64,000 nt of DNA from Pseudoips prasinana (Eukaryota; Arthropoda; Insecta; Lepidoptera; Nolidae): positions 8,872,001-8,936,000 of the forward strand of contig OX621263.1 in NCBI GenBank assembly GCA_951640165.1, in the 5' to 3' direction. Each line of letters opens with the position of its first letter. Position 1 is the stretch's first letter. This document shows, piece after piece, positions 31,917-42,980 of the stretch. The translations under genes were made by a program, and so were the position numbers. Under the pieces are notes generated by a model. The model did no database searches. It had not been told where the DNA came from and saw nothing but the letters and a program-made list of their open reading frames with translations.

Positions 31917-32502
31917 TAGGGTTCCGTAGCCAAATGGCAAAAAACGGAACCTTTATAGATTCGTCATGTCTGTCTGTCTGTCCGTCCGTATGTCACAGCC
32001 ACTTTTTTCCGAAACTATAAGAGCTGCACTGTTGAAACTTGGTAAGTAGCTGTATTCTGTGAACCGCATTAAGATTTTCACACAAAAATAGAAAACGAAC
32101 AATATATTTGGGGATTCCCCATACATAGAACTGAAACTCAAAAAAAAATATTATCGTACTCATACATGTGGGGCATCTATGGATAGGTTTTCAAACATGA
32201 TATTGAGGTGCCTAATATATTTTTTTCTAAACTGAATAGTTTGCGCGAGAGACACTTCCGAAGTGGTAAAATGAGTGCAACTTCTAAAATAAAAGAATGA
32301 TAAAACTAAAAAAATATATGATGTACATTACTATGCAAACTAACAACGAAAATTGGTTTGAACGAGATCTAGTAAGTAGTTTTTTTTTTAATACTTCATA
32401 AATCGTAAACCGCAATTTACGTTTCTTTTAATCAACTGCAATACTTGCTACTACGGAACCCTTCATGGGCGAGTCCGACTCGTACTTGGCCGGTTTTTAA
32501 CA
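31917..32502 (-). mobile_element. R-B repeat, long copy
   Basis: AGGGTTCCGTAGCCAAATGG at the left and ACTACGGAACCCTTCATGGG then GAGTCCGACTCGTACTTGGC at the right; mirror image of 38126-38707. Confidence 0.7.
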
Positions 32503-32626
32503 GCTGTATTACCTCAGAAGCACTTATTTAGCGGTGTAGTCGTTTGGGCCGTGTTCCCTCTTTTCCTAAGCTCAAGATGGCGGCATTGAAAATCTACAGA
32601 GTGCGAAACAATATCTGATTTTCCAA

Positions 32627-33250
32627 ATGAGCATCTTAAAAGTGCAATTTTGCGAACACCATATTATTCAATCGTTTGGAGATTACAGCTATAAAATTAT
32701 ATGCCATAAACTGTTATCGTTTCAATTAAGCAAGACTAAACCTAAATTTCCTTTATGCAGCACACGTGTAACTGTCTCAATGACAGTTTTTTTTATCAAA
32801 TTAGGCAATTACAACCATGTATTGCGGTGGATGAACCGTTGATGTTGTGAGGATTTTGGGGGGGGGGGTCCATTATCCAGCCGTGGTCGATGAGCTACTG
32901 AGAAATACTGCCAAAAAACTCAAAATAATCCCTTTTTAATATAAATTTTCGTAAGATTAATTACATATTTTTATGTGTGTTGACTTAGAACAACTCAATC
33001 CCAAGCACTTTGTCACTCAAATGATCAAACATTTTGTAAAATGCCCTGCTACACAATTTGGGTTTAGACTTATTTGTAGACAATTCTCTAATATCATTGG
33101 GGAGGTTTGTTACGAAAAGAGACCTGGAATTAGGTTTAGAACAAATTGCAGAAATTTTTGGCCCAGTAGCTTCAGAAATAGTGAGCAAAGGGGGGTCCAA
33201 GTTCAACTTTTTGCTTAAACATTATCGACGCAGGCTTTGGACATAAAACT
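32627..33250. other. Open reading frames of uncertain origin
   Basis: Minus strand 33206-32985 reads SLFVTNLPNDIRELS and SRAFYKMFDHLSDKVLGIEL. This is faintly like the C-terminal LP.DIR...KF...L..KAFY pattern of CR1-type LINEs. It may be a decayed LINE tail; not assigned. Confidence 0.25.
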
Positions 33251-33412
33251 ACATTATTGTGGTTAAACACACTAGCGCATAGCGCTAGATCAAGGATACA
33301 CATTGAGAGCATGGTTTATTATTAATGGGGTGATACAGCGTGGTTGCTTGTAGGCATAAGGCAGTTTAAGTGTTCAGACAAGAACTTAATACAAGCCAGC
33401 TAAATATAATTG

Positions 33413-33840
33413 CTATTATAAAATTTTATTAATGTTTTCATACAATCCGTGTACCTTTTTTTTTTTTTTTTTTTGATAAGGCTGGGGGAATGCTAATGCA
33501 TGCCACCCGCAAAAAGTGTCTGCGGGTGGGTATGTCGGACTCGCACCGACTAAACCTAACCTGCCGTGGACTTCTTCTGGCGCCTGATAGGGGGAGCCCC
33601 GGGAACGCGGGTATGCTGCTCCGGTGCCCCCCTTTTGCGCCGTGTCCCAGATGGTCGGGACACGCACCCGGGGAGAGCTGTGGGCTGCCCTCCCCAAGTG
33701 TACCTAATATCTATGTAACTAGAAATAATAATGTATACATAACTATATTACTACAAACATGTTCTGACAACTTTTAATCCCTTTTTTAAAGTGTACGTGA
33801 ATAAAAACCTTTTTTATTTTATTTTATTTTAGACGTCAAA
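33413..33840 (+). repeat. Dispersed repeat R-A copy, interrupted
   Basis: Left part to 33455 (ATTAATGTTTTCATACAATC) and right part from 33698 (TACCTAATATCTATGTAACT ... TACGTGAATAAAAACC). Split by a retro-insertion at 33456-33697. Confidence 0.65.
33456..33697 (-). mobile_element. 5'-truncated retro-insertion with poly(A) and 7-bp target duplication
   Basis: 19 T at 33456-33474 (poly(A) on the minus strand), then 223 bases of GC-rich sequence. The duplicated target GTGTACC is at 33449-33455 and 33698-33704. The body lacks coding motifs I recognise and is probably a non-LTR 3' UTR. Confidence 0.8.
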
Positions 33841-34142
33841 TTTTGTACCGGAGCAGTAAACTCTGGAATGGTTAGAAAACCAGGCATTCTATAATTTGAC
33901 AGACTACACTATTTGACTGCATCAAAGCTAAACCACCGAACCAGCACCGCCTCGTCGTGCCATTAGGACGACTCGTTGTCACCAGTTCACGACACGTGGT
34001 CAACCAGTGAACCTCACGTGGTCCACCAGTCAATAGCGATCGCGTGGTAAACGAGTTCTAAGGTTGAGATCGTAGGTTCGACTTGCACCCAGGACAAATC
34101 TTTGTATAATGACCACGATTACTTGTTCAGCGTCTGGGTGTC

Positions 34143-34617
34143 ATTTATATATAATACTATTAGCAGTCCGCCTCGGCTTCGCACGGGTATTAAACAAACA
34201 TTTCTAAAGTTATTATTTTTCACACACACATACACACACTCCCATACATACATTTTCGTTTTTGCGTGAAGCCATTTTGTTTTGTATTATTATTTGTTTA
34301 ATGTTATCGCGAGATTTTTTTGTAGATTTATTTTTATATATTATTTTGTTCTATAATCAATAGTTTACGTATAATCAATAGTGCACGTGATGTAAGAAAG
34401 TTAATGGTACTATTTTCATACCTTGGGTTACATTATTGGCGTTTTAGTATGGATCCCTAATTTTATTGAAAATTTAACGTAACCTTTGTTCACCGGAGAT
34501 AGTGTAGCTTCCTAACAGTGTAAGTATTTTTCAAATCTGTCAAGTAGTTTCAGAGCCTATTCAATACAAACAAACAAAAAACAATCAAATCTTTCCTCTT
34601 TATAATATTAGTGTAGA
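34143..34617 (-). mobile_element. Helitron-like insertion (type 5) within S2 SINE
   Basis: Minus orientation: begins at TCTACACTAATATTATAAAG and runs to a GC-rich end ATACCCGTGCGAAGCCGAGG. The expected CTAG is changed to CTAA. A relative's 3' end at 55368 keeps CTAG. Confidence 0.55.
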
Positions 34618-34662
34618 TGAATGTATTTAGAAATTATATAAGCATTATTATATAAGTGTCGG

Positions 34663-34908
34663 TCACCGTGGCCTTGTTGGTAGTGCTCCTGCCTACGAAG
34701 CTGGTGGTCCTGGGTTCGAATCCCGGTAAGTGCAAATATTTGTGTGATGAGCACGAATATTTGTTTTTGAGTCATGGCTGTTTTCTATGTATTTATCTAT
34801 CTATATAAGTATGTATAACGTCGCCTGGTACCCATAGTACAAGCTTTGCTTAGTTTGGGGCTAGGATGATCTGTGTGACATTGTCCCCAGATATTATTAT
34901 TATTATTA
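34663..34908 (+). mobile_element. SINE (family S1) copy
   Basis: GTCACCGTGGCCTTGTTGG ... GGGTTCGAATCCCGG ... GTGTGACATTGTCCCCAG. Confidence 0.8.
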
Positions 34909-34910
34909 TA

Positions 34911-34998
34911 AGTGAGGATCGCTGGAAGCGGATTGATGCAATTGTGGAGGCCTTTGTCCAGCAATGGGCGTCTTTCAGCTGATATGATGATGATGATA
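34911..34998 (+). mobile_element. RTE LINE 3' end fragment
   Basis: GAAGCGGATTGATGCAATTG, GCCTTTGTCCAGCAATGGG, then ATATGATGATGATGATAATT tail. Confidence 0.6.
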
Positions 34999-35069
34999 AT
35001 TAGTTGTCTGGCTGACATAGTACAGGCTCTGCCTATTTGGGATCAGATTCCATGTTTATCTTATATATA

Positions 35070-35402
35070 TATATATTAGAGTACGCTGTCAGCAATTGGC
35101 ACTAGGCATCTACGCATCTGGTTTGTAATATTAAACTTTAGAAAAGAAAGTTTTCGAAAAAGTTTCGAAAGGCTGGGAGTGAAGGGACACAGTATAAGGC
35201 AAATAAGGGAGCAGCGAGTAATCACCGTATGCGCGTGGACAGCTTGCGAGTGAGGTGATCTCACTACGAAGTTGATAGATTAGTAGTAGATTCATAGAAG
35301 TCCCGATGAAGAATAATAACTATACGAGACGAGGCAGTGCGGGTCGGATGCCGGGACGCTCTAATGAGCTATAAACTACTAAGTATGTCATTATCACACT
35401 AA
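35070..35402. other. Unclassified stretch
   Basis: Contains a 40-codon plus-strand open stretch after TTAAACTTTAG (FERLGVKGHSIRQIREQRV) that I do not recognise. Confidence 0.25.
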
Positions 35403-35587
35403 TCACACTAATATTATAAATGCGAAAGTTTGTGACTATGTGAGTATGTACGTTTGTTAGTTCTTCAAGTCTAAACGGCTAGAACTATTTTAATAAAATT
35501 TGGTATGGAGTTAGATGACACCCTGGATTAACACATAGGCTATAATTTATAAAGTTTTACGCGGGTAAAACCACGGGGCACAGCTAG
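35403..35587 (+). mobile_element. Helitron type 3 copy
   Basis: TCACACTAATATTATAAATG to ACCACGGGGCACAGCTAG before T. Confidence 0.75.
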
Positions 35588-35605
35588 TATAAATATATTA
35601 ATTAA

Positions 35606-35703
35606 ATAAGCCGCTGGATGCGGATAGCGCAAGACCGGTAACTGTGGAGATATATGGGGGAGGTCTTTGTCCAGCAGTGGGCGTCTTTCGGCTGATATGA
35701 TTT
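35606..35703 (+). mobile_element. RTE LINE 3' end fragment
   Basis: CGGATAGCGCAAGACCGG, GTCTTTGTCCAGCAGTGGG, GGCTGATATGAT. Confidence 0.6.
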
Positions 35704-36134
35704 TAAAAAATGGAAAAAGTGAATAATTAATTAAATTGATTTCTGATCAAATAAATAGATCTTAAACTAAAGAATTGTCAACATTTGCACGTCGGAAAGC
35801 TAATATGGAGCTTACCCTGTATTATTTATAAGATCTTTTATAAAACTTATATACCTAAAGCAAATAAAAATATTTGTTTTTGTAAACTTAACATCTACGT
35901 TACGTTACATCTTCTCGTCCCAAATAGCGCAGTGTCTCAAGTCGAAAGTGACGTACACCGGGAAGACTGGGATACTGGGATACAGTATTTCCAATAAAAC
36001 AAGTCAATACGCTGCTGTACGTGTATTCAGACTGCCCGATACAAAAAGTAATGGCTCGGCACTACCCACATTATATTTGTAACTTATTCTAAAATTACCT
36101 ACATATATTACAGAAAGTAAGAACAGAGACGTTG

Positions 36135-37125
36135 TCGCTCACTATGGGCCTTATCAGACGGCTTAAGGTCTCCCAAAGAGCCATGCAAGCTATGCTTGGA
36201 GTTTCCCTGCGAGATCGAATCAGAAATACTGAGATCCGCAGGTGAACCAAAGTAACCGACATAGCCCAAAGGATTTCCATAGAGCTCATAAAGCTAACGG
36301 CCGCTGGGGAACAAAGGTTCTCGTGAGAGTCGACCACGAACCGGAAGACGCAGCGTTAGCATGCCCTCCACAATATGGACCGATGATCCTGTGAGGGTCG
36401 CTGTAAGTAGCTGGATGCGGAGAGCGCAAGATCGGCAATTGACAACATTTCATATTTTTAACTGGCATGAATTATTGCGTTATTTAAAAGTAAATGCAAA
36501 ACTAGGGCACGCATATTTTTCCTTTTTGCGAAATTATGAACTTTTCATTCATAATTTCAGCTTTGAAATTCGATGTATTCTAAAAAGACGTAAGCGGCAA
36601 ATGACGTCATACATACGGTGGAATAACCATAGATCTTTGCTTTAATGCAACCCGTCAAAAAAAGTAACTATCTTGTCAAACTCGTTGGCGCCTAAACTTG
36701 TTTACGTTTGTTTATTGTTTTCAATTTCAAATTAAATTAAAATCGTCAATATTAAATTCATTTCCAGTGTTATTATCCTTATTATGTTTCATTAAGTCAC
36801 CATGAAAGTGTCGAAATTTAAAACCGCGTGTGGCAATTGACAATTTGACATGTCTTGTTTGACATTAATTTATTCATTTAAACATTGGAATGCTTAGGCA
36901 AAGGAAACTACCTCGTCTGCCGTATAAGTGACGTCATCACACCTCTTTTAGTTTTTATTTTTTCCCTCAGAAATGAAGAAATATAAAAAAAATATATTTG
37001 AACTCAGGATACAAAAATAAAGAAATGGTATTTTTGTTTTAAGGTGGTGTCAGTTTTGAAATGTGGAGATCTTTGGGAGAGGCCTTTATCCAGAAGTGGG
37101 TTTATTTCGGCTTATACGATGATGA
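36135..37125 (+). mobile_element. RTE LINE remnant interrupted by about 620 bp
   Basis: Coding part 36135-36440 reads MGLIRRLKVSQRAMQAMLGV-like sequence with stops, then TGGATGCGGAGAGCGCAAGA. The 3' end resumes at 37063 (TGGAGATCTTTGGGAGAGGC to TACGATGATGATGAATTG). The intervening 36441-37062 is an insertion without clear inverted repeats or coding sequence. Confidence 0.65.
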
Positions 37126-37437
37126 TGAATTGTAAACTTAAGCACCGGTGTTCTCTTTATTTTTTTGAAACCACAAACAATTTTGCAATTATCATTAAAT
37201 GAAGCTTAAATTCTACAGTATTACTTACAGTAAACTCAACATTGCTGGTCACCTAATACATAAAAGAATTACAAATGGTGAGCCTGTGTAACAATTTTAG
37301 ATTCCTATAAACTTATCAAATGAAATATTCTTTGTACTGTTAAGTGAATATAGATATACGTTATACATTGTAAGATATAGTTATGTAGATAGATGTAGGT
37401 TAACATTTATGTGATGTGTGAGCGTGACCGTGGACAA

Positions 37438-37468
<31 letters not shown>

Positions 37469-37526
37469 GTGCGTGTGATAGTAGAAGAGAGTGTAGGATA
37501 TTTGTAATTTACTATTATTTTCTTAC
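37126..37526. other. Mgat1 intron 2, AT-rich
   Basis: Contains a TA dinucleotide run at about 37439-37466. No other feature. Confidence 0.5.
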
Positions 37527-37651
37527 CTGACTAACAATGATAGGGAAGGTTTCTTTACTAGGTCGGAACTTGACGAGGTTGTCCAAACATCTCTTGACGG
37601 TGATTCGGTCGCATGCAATCACCAGGATTGGCAGGATTGGGTATCCGTCAT
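37527..37651 (-). CDS. Mgat1: Mgat1 exon 2: start of the catalytic domain
   Basis: The acceptor (TTGTTACAG) and donor (CAG followed by GTAAGA) bound a 125-base exon entering in phase 1 and leaving in phase 0. It encodes DGYPILPILVIACDR, then a KRCLDNLVKFRPS segment and FPIIVSQ. This is the conserved opening of the GnT-I (GT13) catalytic domain, which binds UDP-GlcNAc. GnT-I adds the first GlcNAc to Man5GlcNAc2 in the Golgi and so opens the hybrid/complex N-glycan pathway. The 14.7-kb intron before it holds a mariner, Helitrons, SINEs and LINE fragments. Family identity is established knowledge; the exon limits are read from splice signals. Confidence 0.93.
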
Positions 37652-38125
37652 CTGTAACAATCATTTATACATACAAAGTTATTCTCCATTATGGGTCTCG
37701 AACCAGCACTCTATACCAATCCCGGATAGGCGATTCCTTAGCTAACACCCTTCCGGAGGATGCAGGTGGTATCCATCGGCTTTGTTTTCTAGAAACATGG
37801 CCGACTGATATGTTCACCGTTGCATGTGAAAGATCATTTCATATTGAAACACCTTGCAAACTATTAAATTTTAGTTTTGTGGAATAATTTATTTTCGTAT
37901 TACTAATAGTAGTTATTGTGTAGTAGTAATGCAAATGTATATTATGTATAAAGGTAGGTATGTATAGATTATTTTGATAGTGTAAGTAATACGTTGTTAA
38001 TGTGATTTGTGCCGATAAAAATTATATGTGTCATTGTTTGTGTGCAATCATACATACCTACTATATGTGTGATTTAATCATTATTCGCATGCCCAATAAG
38101 GCGAGATGTGTCGAATACAAGTAGA
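37652..38125. other. Mgat1 intron 1, 3' portion
   Basis: Contains a GTCTCGAACCAGCAC phrase and a plus-strand ORF that I judge to be repeat or chance. No supported gene. Confidence 0.35.
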
Positions 38126-38707
38126 AAAAAAAACCGGTCAAGTGCGAGTCGGACTCGCACATGAAGGGTTCCGTAGCAGCAAGTATTTCAGTTGATTAAA
38201 AGAAAGCAAATTGCGGTTTATGACGTATTAAAAAAAAAACTACTAGCTAGATCTCGTTCAAACCAATTTTCGTTGTTAGTTTCAATGGTAATGTACATCA
38301 TATATTTTTTTTGGTTTTATCATTCTCTTATTTTAGAAGTTAGAGGGGGCCTCCCCCGGCACTCATTTTATCACTTTGGAAGTGTATCTCGCGCAAACTA
38401 TTCAGTTTAGAAAAATAAATGATATTAGGAACCTCAATATCATTTTTGAAGACCTATCCATAGAAACCCCACATGTATAGGTATGATGAAAAAAAATTTT
38501 TGAGTTTCATTTCTATGTTTCAGTTCTTTTTCTATTTTTGTGTAATAATCTTAATGCGGTTCACTGAATACATCTACTTACCAAGTTTCAGTAGTACAGC
38601 TCTTATAGTTTTGGAAAAAAGTGGCTGTGACATACGGACGGACAGACAGACAGACATGACGAATCTATAAGGGTTCCGTTTTTTGCCATTTGGCTACGGA
38701 ACCCTAA
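38126..38707 (+). mobile_element. R-B repeat, long copy
   Basis: Starts AAACCGGTCAAGTGCGAGTC and GAAGGGTTCCGTAGCAGC, ends TTTGGCTACGGAACCCTAAA. Includes CGGACGGACAGACAGACAG. Confidence 0.7.
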
Positions 38708-38739
38708 AAACGAACACAAAAGGTAGAAGAAGACGTAAA

Positions 38740-39236
38740 ATGCAAGCCGGGGGTTGCTTTCTTCTCCGGGTCTAGATACCTAGGCAGCTGGAGAAAGCAG
38801 CAGGTTAGCTAGGGTAGAGTCCTCGCCGGCAAGGATCCCGTTAGCCCCTTAACCAATAATCCGCCAGTATGTGATTACTGGTAGACTAGCTTCCCTCCTC
38901 TTAGAACTCCTTATATTTAGCCCCTGATCTGTGACTCCGGCCCAATGAGCTGTAGGTTGAGCCCCATCAGGGTGCCCTCAGGTATTAGTCGCTTAAGTTA
39001 AAGTACTGGGTGAGAGCCTTCTGGGTTCGCCAACTGCTCGGTGTCTTCATTTTAAATATAATTGATCTATGCCCCTGGCCCCATGAGCTGTACCTTGAAC
39101 CCTGTGCCCCTGGCCCCATGAGCTGTGGCTTGAACCCCCATCTGGGTGTCCTTAGGTACTTGTCGCTCAAGTTAAAGTACTGGGTGAGAGCTTTCTGCGT
39201 TCGACAACTGCTCGGTGTCTTCAAATTTTAAAATAT
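38740..39236 (+). repeat. R-C repeat with internal tandem duplication
   Basis: GCAGGTTAGCTAGGGTAGAG ... CTGCTCGGTGTCTTCATTTT, then a second copy of the 3' part (CTGGCCCCATGAGCTGTGG ... ACTGCTCGGTGTCTTCAAA) at 39070-39230. The minus-strand ORF repeats TPSSCRTQKALTQYFNLSD for this reason. Confidence 0.65.
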
Positions 39237-39449
39237 TAGCTAAGTAACTTGTTTGTTATTCATTTAAGGATTTCTCAACATTTTATTTGATAAAACTGTC
39301 TCCAAATACGGATTAGTTCTAAAATCTAGTTACTATAATTGTGAGCTTGACGAGCACTTCTAATTTGCTTACCGAGCTAGCTGCCCACCTGCTGGAAAGT
39401 GGTAACCGTTCAGCTGACTGCTTGCAGAGAACTGAATTAATAATATGTA

Positions 39450-39698
39450 TAATAATATCTTGGGACAATGTCACACAGATCATCCTGGCCCCAAACTAAG
39501 CAAAGCTTGTACTATGGGTACCAGGCGACGATATACATACTTATATAGATAGATAAATACTTAAATACATAGAAAACATCCATAACTCAGAAACAAATAT
39601 TCGTGCTCATCACACAAATATTTGCACTTACCGGGATTCGAACCCAGGACCACCAGCTTCGTAGGCAGGAGCACTACCAACTAGGCTACGGTGACCAT
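39450..39698 (-). mobile_element. SINE (family S1) copy
   Basis: Reverse complement of the S1 family: GGTCACCGTAGCCTAGTTGG head, GGTTCGAATCCCGG B box, tail at the left. Confidence 0.8.
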
Positions 39699-39699
39699 C

Positions 39700-40324
39700 A
39701 AATTTTTCAATATAAGTTTTAATAATTGTGTTTTTAAGGGTATCGACATTGTGATTGCCAACCCAAATGCCAATTGCAGCGATTATGGATTACCCCCCAA
39801 GTGATGGGGATATTATTACATAGTGAAGATCCTTGGGGAGGCTTTTGTTTAGCAGTGGACGTCTATAAGCTGATAGGTCTATTTATAGGTAAAGTCGGAT
39901 AGTTGTGACGGTCAAGTTAAATTCCATTGTTCTTATACTAATAAGTGTTATACAAAGTCATGCCGCTTAGCACGAGGTAATAAAACCGGACTCGCATACG
40001 AAGGATTCCGTACCAAACGAACATACGTCGATTGTCAGAAATAGAGCAAAAAGAAAACGTTGGCCGCTGCAGCCGCGGCACTTGGAGCAGCTACGTGTAT
40101 AGAAATTCATCAACTTCCTACCTATTACCTACAGTTTATGACAGACCGGAAAGACCCTTTGGGTAAGGTACCCTAGAAAGCGAAAACATAAGTACTCGTA
40201 GTTAAATTCTCACCAAACACTACACATACACACAAACACGTAATAGAATACACAATAAATGACAATGGAGTAACATGTCAAGCGTGACTGATGGAACAAA
40301 ATAGCATTAAAGCTATTGTGTAAA
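39700..40324. other. Repeat debris
   Basis: A weak RTE 3' end near 39826-39880 and a diverged R-B-like piece at 39965-40180 (GGACTCGCATACGAAGGATT ... TACCCTAGAAAGCG). No gene. Confidence 0.35.
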
Positions 40325-40327
40325 TGC

Positions 40328-40472
40328 ATAGACGCCAGCACATCTACCCCCAATCTGTCAAATTCCTTTTATAGATTTTCAACTTTATCACATATGCATA
40401 AGGTTCCCTTTCAATTGGAGAAATTTGACTGACTTGGGTAACTTGATGTGCTGGCGTTTGTACATTGTGCAT
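40328..40472. mobile_element. 145-bp MITE, copy A
   Basis: TAGACGCCAGCACATCTACC ... GATGTGCTGGCGTTTGTA. Terminal inverted repeats around CAGACGCCAGCACATC; homologous to 41938-42082 and 63361-63526. A TA target duplication is likely. Confidence 0.75.
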
Positions 40473-40658
40473 ACTGTTACATCTCAAATAAGCATACGCC
40501 ACACCTGAATTATATACTATTTATCTAGACTCGCTCGTAGAAACTATCAAAAGTACGGTTCAAAATAGAATAAACGCAAAACTAAGTAGGAAAACACGTA
40601 AAAAGACGGTGAAATATAACAAAATAATTCATTGCGAGCAAAATATAATACATACATA

Positions 40659-40860
40659 GACTCACGCCTGTTTCCCAGTGTTGGTAGGCAGAACCAACGG
40701 TAAAATAAACAATATAATCTTTATGACAAATATAATACATACTACAAAGTTTTTGCTAATCATAAAATAATGTCCTCCAAACCAAATTTCGGCATAGAGA
40801 ACGGGCAGCGGCGTCTCTCTGTGTAGTACACAGAGGCGTCCCGCTGCCCGGTCATAAATC
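40659..40860. repeat. LINE 3' tail scrap plus GC-rich hairpin
   Basis: CATAGACTCACGCCTGTTTC is the minus-strand end of the RTE-like family 2. At 40802-40850 CGGGCAGCGGCGTCTC and GACGCCTCTGTGTA-type arms form an imperfect hairpin (GGGCAGCGG / CCGCTGCCC). Confidence 0.45.
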
Positions 40861-41082
40861 ACAAATCTTTATTTGTATAAATGTGGTGAATACAGGTGTT
40901 ATTGTTTACATTATTTAAGTTTCACACATTTGCCATATTGTACATGGCGTACAAATGTTGTACTTATAAACTAGGTATATCTAACTCAAAATACTAACTG
41001 ACTAATTTGTGACACACTTCACACTACTGACACAATATTATTGTTATTTTTACACATTTACATTATTATTTATTATACATTA

Positions 41083-41348
41083 CTAGCGGCCCTGTACGTG
41101 CTTCGCTACGTATAAGGCATAGTAGTAAAAAAAATATTATTAAGTTCAATTATTCAAACAAAAAATATTTTAAATTGCTAAAAGATGTTGATTTTACACT
41201 TTATCAAGACTTGTTTTAAATTTTCTCTACGTAAAACCTTCCCTGGACTTCCACAAATAATTCAAGACCAAAATTAGCCAAATCGGTAAAGGCGTTGTTG
41301 AGTTATAACATTACAACGAAAAGTGGCATTGATTTATATATATATAGA
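41083..41348 (-). mobile_element. Helitron type 1 copy
   Basis: CTAGCGGCCCTGTACGTGC at the left (3' end) and TATATATATAGA at the right (5' TC); inverted copy of 4778-5037. Confidence 0.75.
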
Positions 41349-41359
41349 TAGATTACTTA

Positions 41360-41936
41360 TCCCAAAAAAAAAGAACATTAACAATTATATTCATTTAAAA
41401 TTATCACGAACAAAATAATAGGTAATAAAATATAATAAGAAAAATTTATAACATTCCACATATTTAGTCTTTAAATTTTAAATACTCCTCTACCGAATGA
41501 TGCATTTTTCAATTAAATAATATCTTGTATCTTAAACTTTCTGATAGGTAATTCTCACACACTCTGAGGAAGTTGGTTAGAAATTCTCACAGCCATGGCA
41601 TAACTGTTCCGACTACACAATTCGGTTCTTAATGTAGGGAGAGTGAGTTTGTCTGGATACCTAGTGTTAAAGTTACAAACATCCTTTTTTACACTGAAAT
41701 AAATTACGATTCAATTTAACGAATACACATATTTCAAATACATATAGGCATGGGACTGATAATAATTTAAGTTTTCGGAACAAAGGTCTACAGGATATCC
41801 AAGGTGCTACGTTACATATGGCTCTTACACATTGCTTTTGCGCAATGAAGACTCGATTAATATTTACGGAGTTTCCCCATAGCACGATGCCATACCTCAA
41901 ATTAGAGGCGACAAAGCCATGATACGCATAGTACAG
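41360..41936 (-). mobile_element. CR1-type LINE remnant, C-terminal part
   Basis: Minus strand encodes LYYAYHGFVASNLRYGIVLW, GNSVNINRVFIAQKQCVRAI and FEICVFVKLNRNLF. Frameshifted sequence (PTLRTELCSRNSYAMAV-like) and a 3' UTR follow. Its 5' edge meets MITE copy B. Confidence 0.75.
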
Positions 41937-41937
41937 T

Positions 41938-42082
41938 GTCTACAGACGCCAGCACATCAAGCTACCCCAATCTGTAAAATTTCGCCAATTGAAAGACAAC
42001 CTTATACTTATGTGATAAAGTTGAAAATCTATAAAAGAAATTTGACAGATTGGGGTAGCTGATGAGCTGGTGTCTGTAGTAT
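41938..42082. mobile_element. 145-bp MITE, copy B
   Basis: TACAGACGCCAGCACATCAA ... GATGAGCTGGTGTCTGTA; the two ends pair over about 40 bases. Confidence 0.75.
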
Positions 42083-42231
42083 GACTATCATACTGCGATC
42101 GCAGTAGTAGATCGTAGAAGTAAAAATATGGCTAAAATTTTAAATTTAGGTAATTAAACCTACACATGATCCTTGACAGTAACTTAATTTAAGTCAAAAA
42201 TAAATCTTATTGTAAATTATTTCCTACAATC

Positions 42232-42352
42232 CTATCTTTATGTACCTAGAAATAATTATAAATTAATTATATATTACCACGAACATGTTCTGACTATTTA
42301 CAAGCGGTTTTTTAAAGTCTACGTAAATATAAAACCTTTTTTAATTTATTTT
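42232..42352 (+). repeat. R-A repeat, 3' fragment
   Basis: ATGTACCTAGAAATAATTAT, GAACATGTTCTGACTATTTA and TACGTAAATATAAAACC with a T/A-rich tail. Confidence 0.55.
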
Positions 42353-42394
42353 ATCGCCAACCCGTCTACCATGCTTGGCGATGACGGCAGATTA

Positions 42395-42465
42395 CTCCAA
42401 ATTATGGACACCACTCCATTGTGGATTTTTTTATGGGGAAGCCTTTGTCCAGAGGCAGACGTCAT
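42395..42465 (+). mobile_element. RTE LINE 3' scrap
   Basis: TTGTGGATTTTTTTATGGGG and GCCTTTGTCCAGAGGCAGAC. Confidence 0.4.
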
Positions 42466-42512
42466 TAGGGTGACATCATTAGATACACTAATTTGACTGA
42501 TGTGACCGCCAT

Positions 42513-42980
42513 AAACTTTGACTGCACATGTTGCGCAGCGGCTATGACAGTCGCCTCGCCGCTTCGTGTCGCGGGATCGAGTCCCGCTTTTTTTTGCTTT
42601 ATCGTATGGGCAGTGGTAACCCAGAGTTGCTCAAGCCGCCCAGTAGGCCACTGACATGGCTAAACGACTGTTGTCTAATAGCTACAACCGGGACCGACAG
42701 CTTAACGTGCTCTCCGAAGCACGGAGACGCTCAGAAATTAAACCACTTTGGCGGTCACCCATCTATGGACTAACCGCGAGCGTAGTTGCTTAACGACGCC
42801 GATCGCTTACAGACAGGTGAAAGCATCTAGCTATGAGCGCCTCATCGAGTCCCGCGCGGGACAACTATTTGTGTGGCCCGCTCACACACGCCAAATAGTT
42901 GTTCTGAGTCAGGATGTAATTTGTGTCCGTCTATTATAATATGTTTGTTAAGTACCCCGCAACACAAGGATTATATTACA
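42513..42980 (+). mobile_element. SINE (family S4), long form
   Basis: tRNA-like head (GTTGCGCAGCGGCTATGACA, GGGATCGAGTCCCGC). A middle block 42620-42840 (GTTGTCTAATAGCTACAACC ... GCATCTAGCTATGAGCGC) is absent from the 4.6-kb copy but also present at 47020-47207. The S4 body (GACAACTATTTGTGTGGCC ... ATATGTTTGTTAAGTACCCC) follows. Confidence 0.65.

Larger units (their letters stand above)
34028..35062 (+). mobile_element. SINE (family S2) broken by nested insertions
   Basis: S2 head and body at 34028-34142 (GTAGGTTCGACTTGCACCC, ACCACGATTACTTGTTCAG) resemble 45718-45960. The S2 middle (TGTATTTAGAAATTATATAAGC) resumes at 34618, and its tail (TAGTTGTCTGGCTGACATAG) is at 34999-35060. Between them lie a Helitron, an S1 SINE and an RTE tail. 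Confidence 0.55.
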
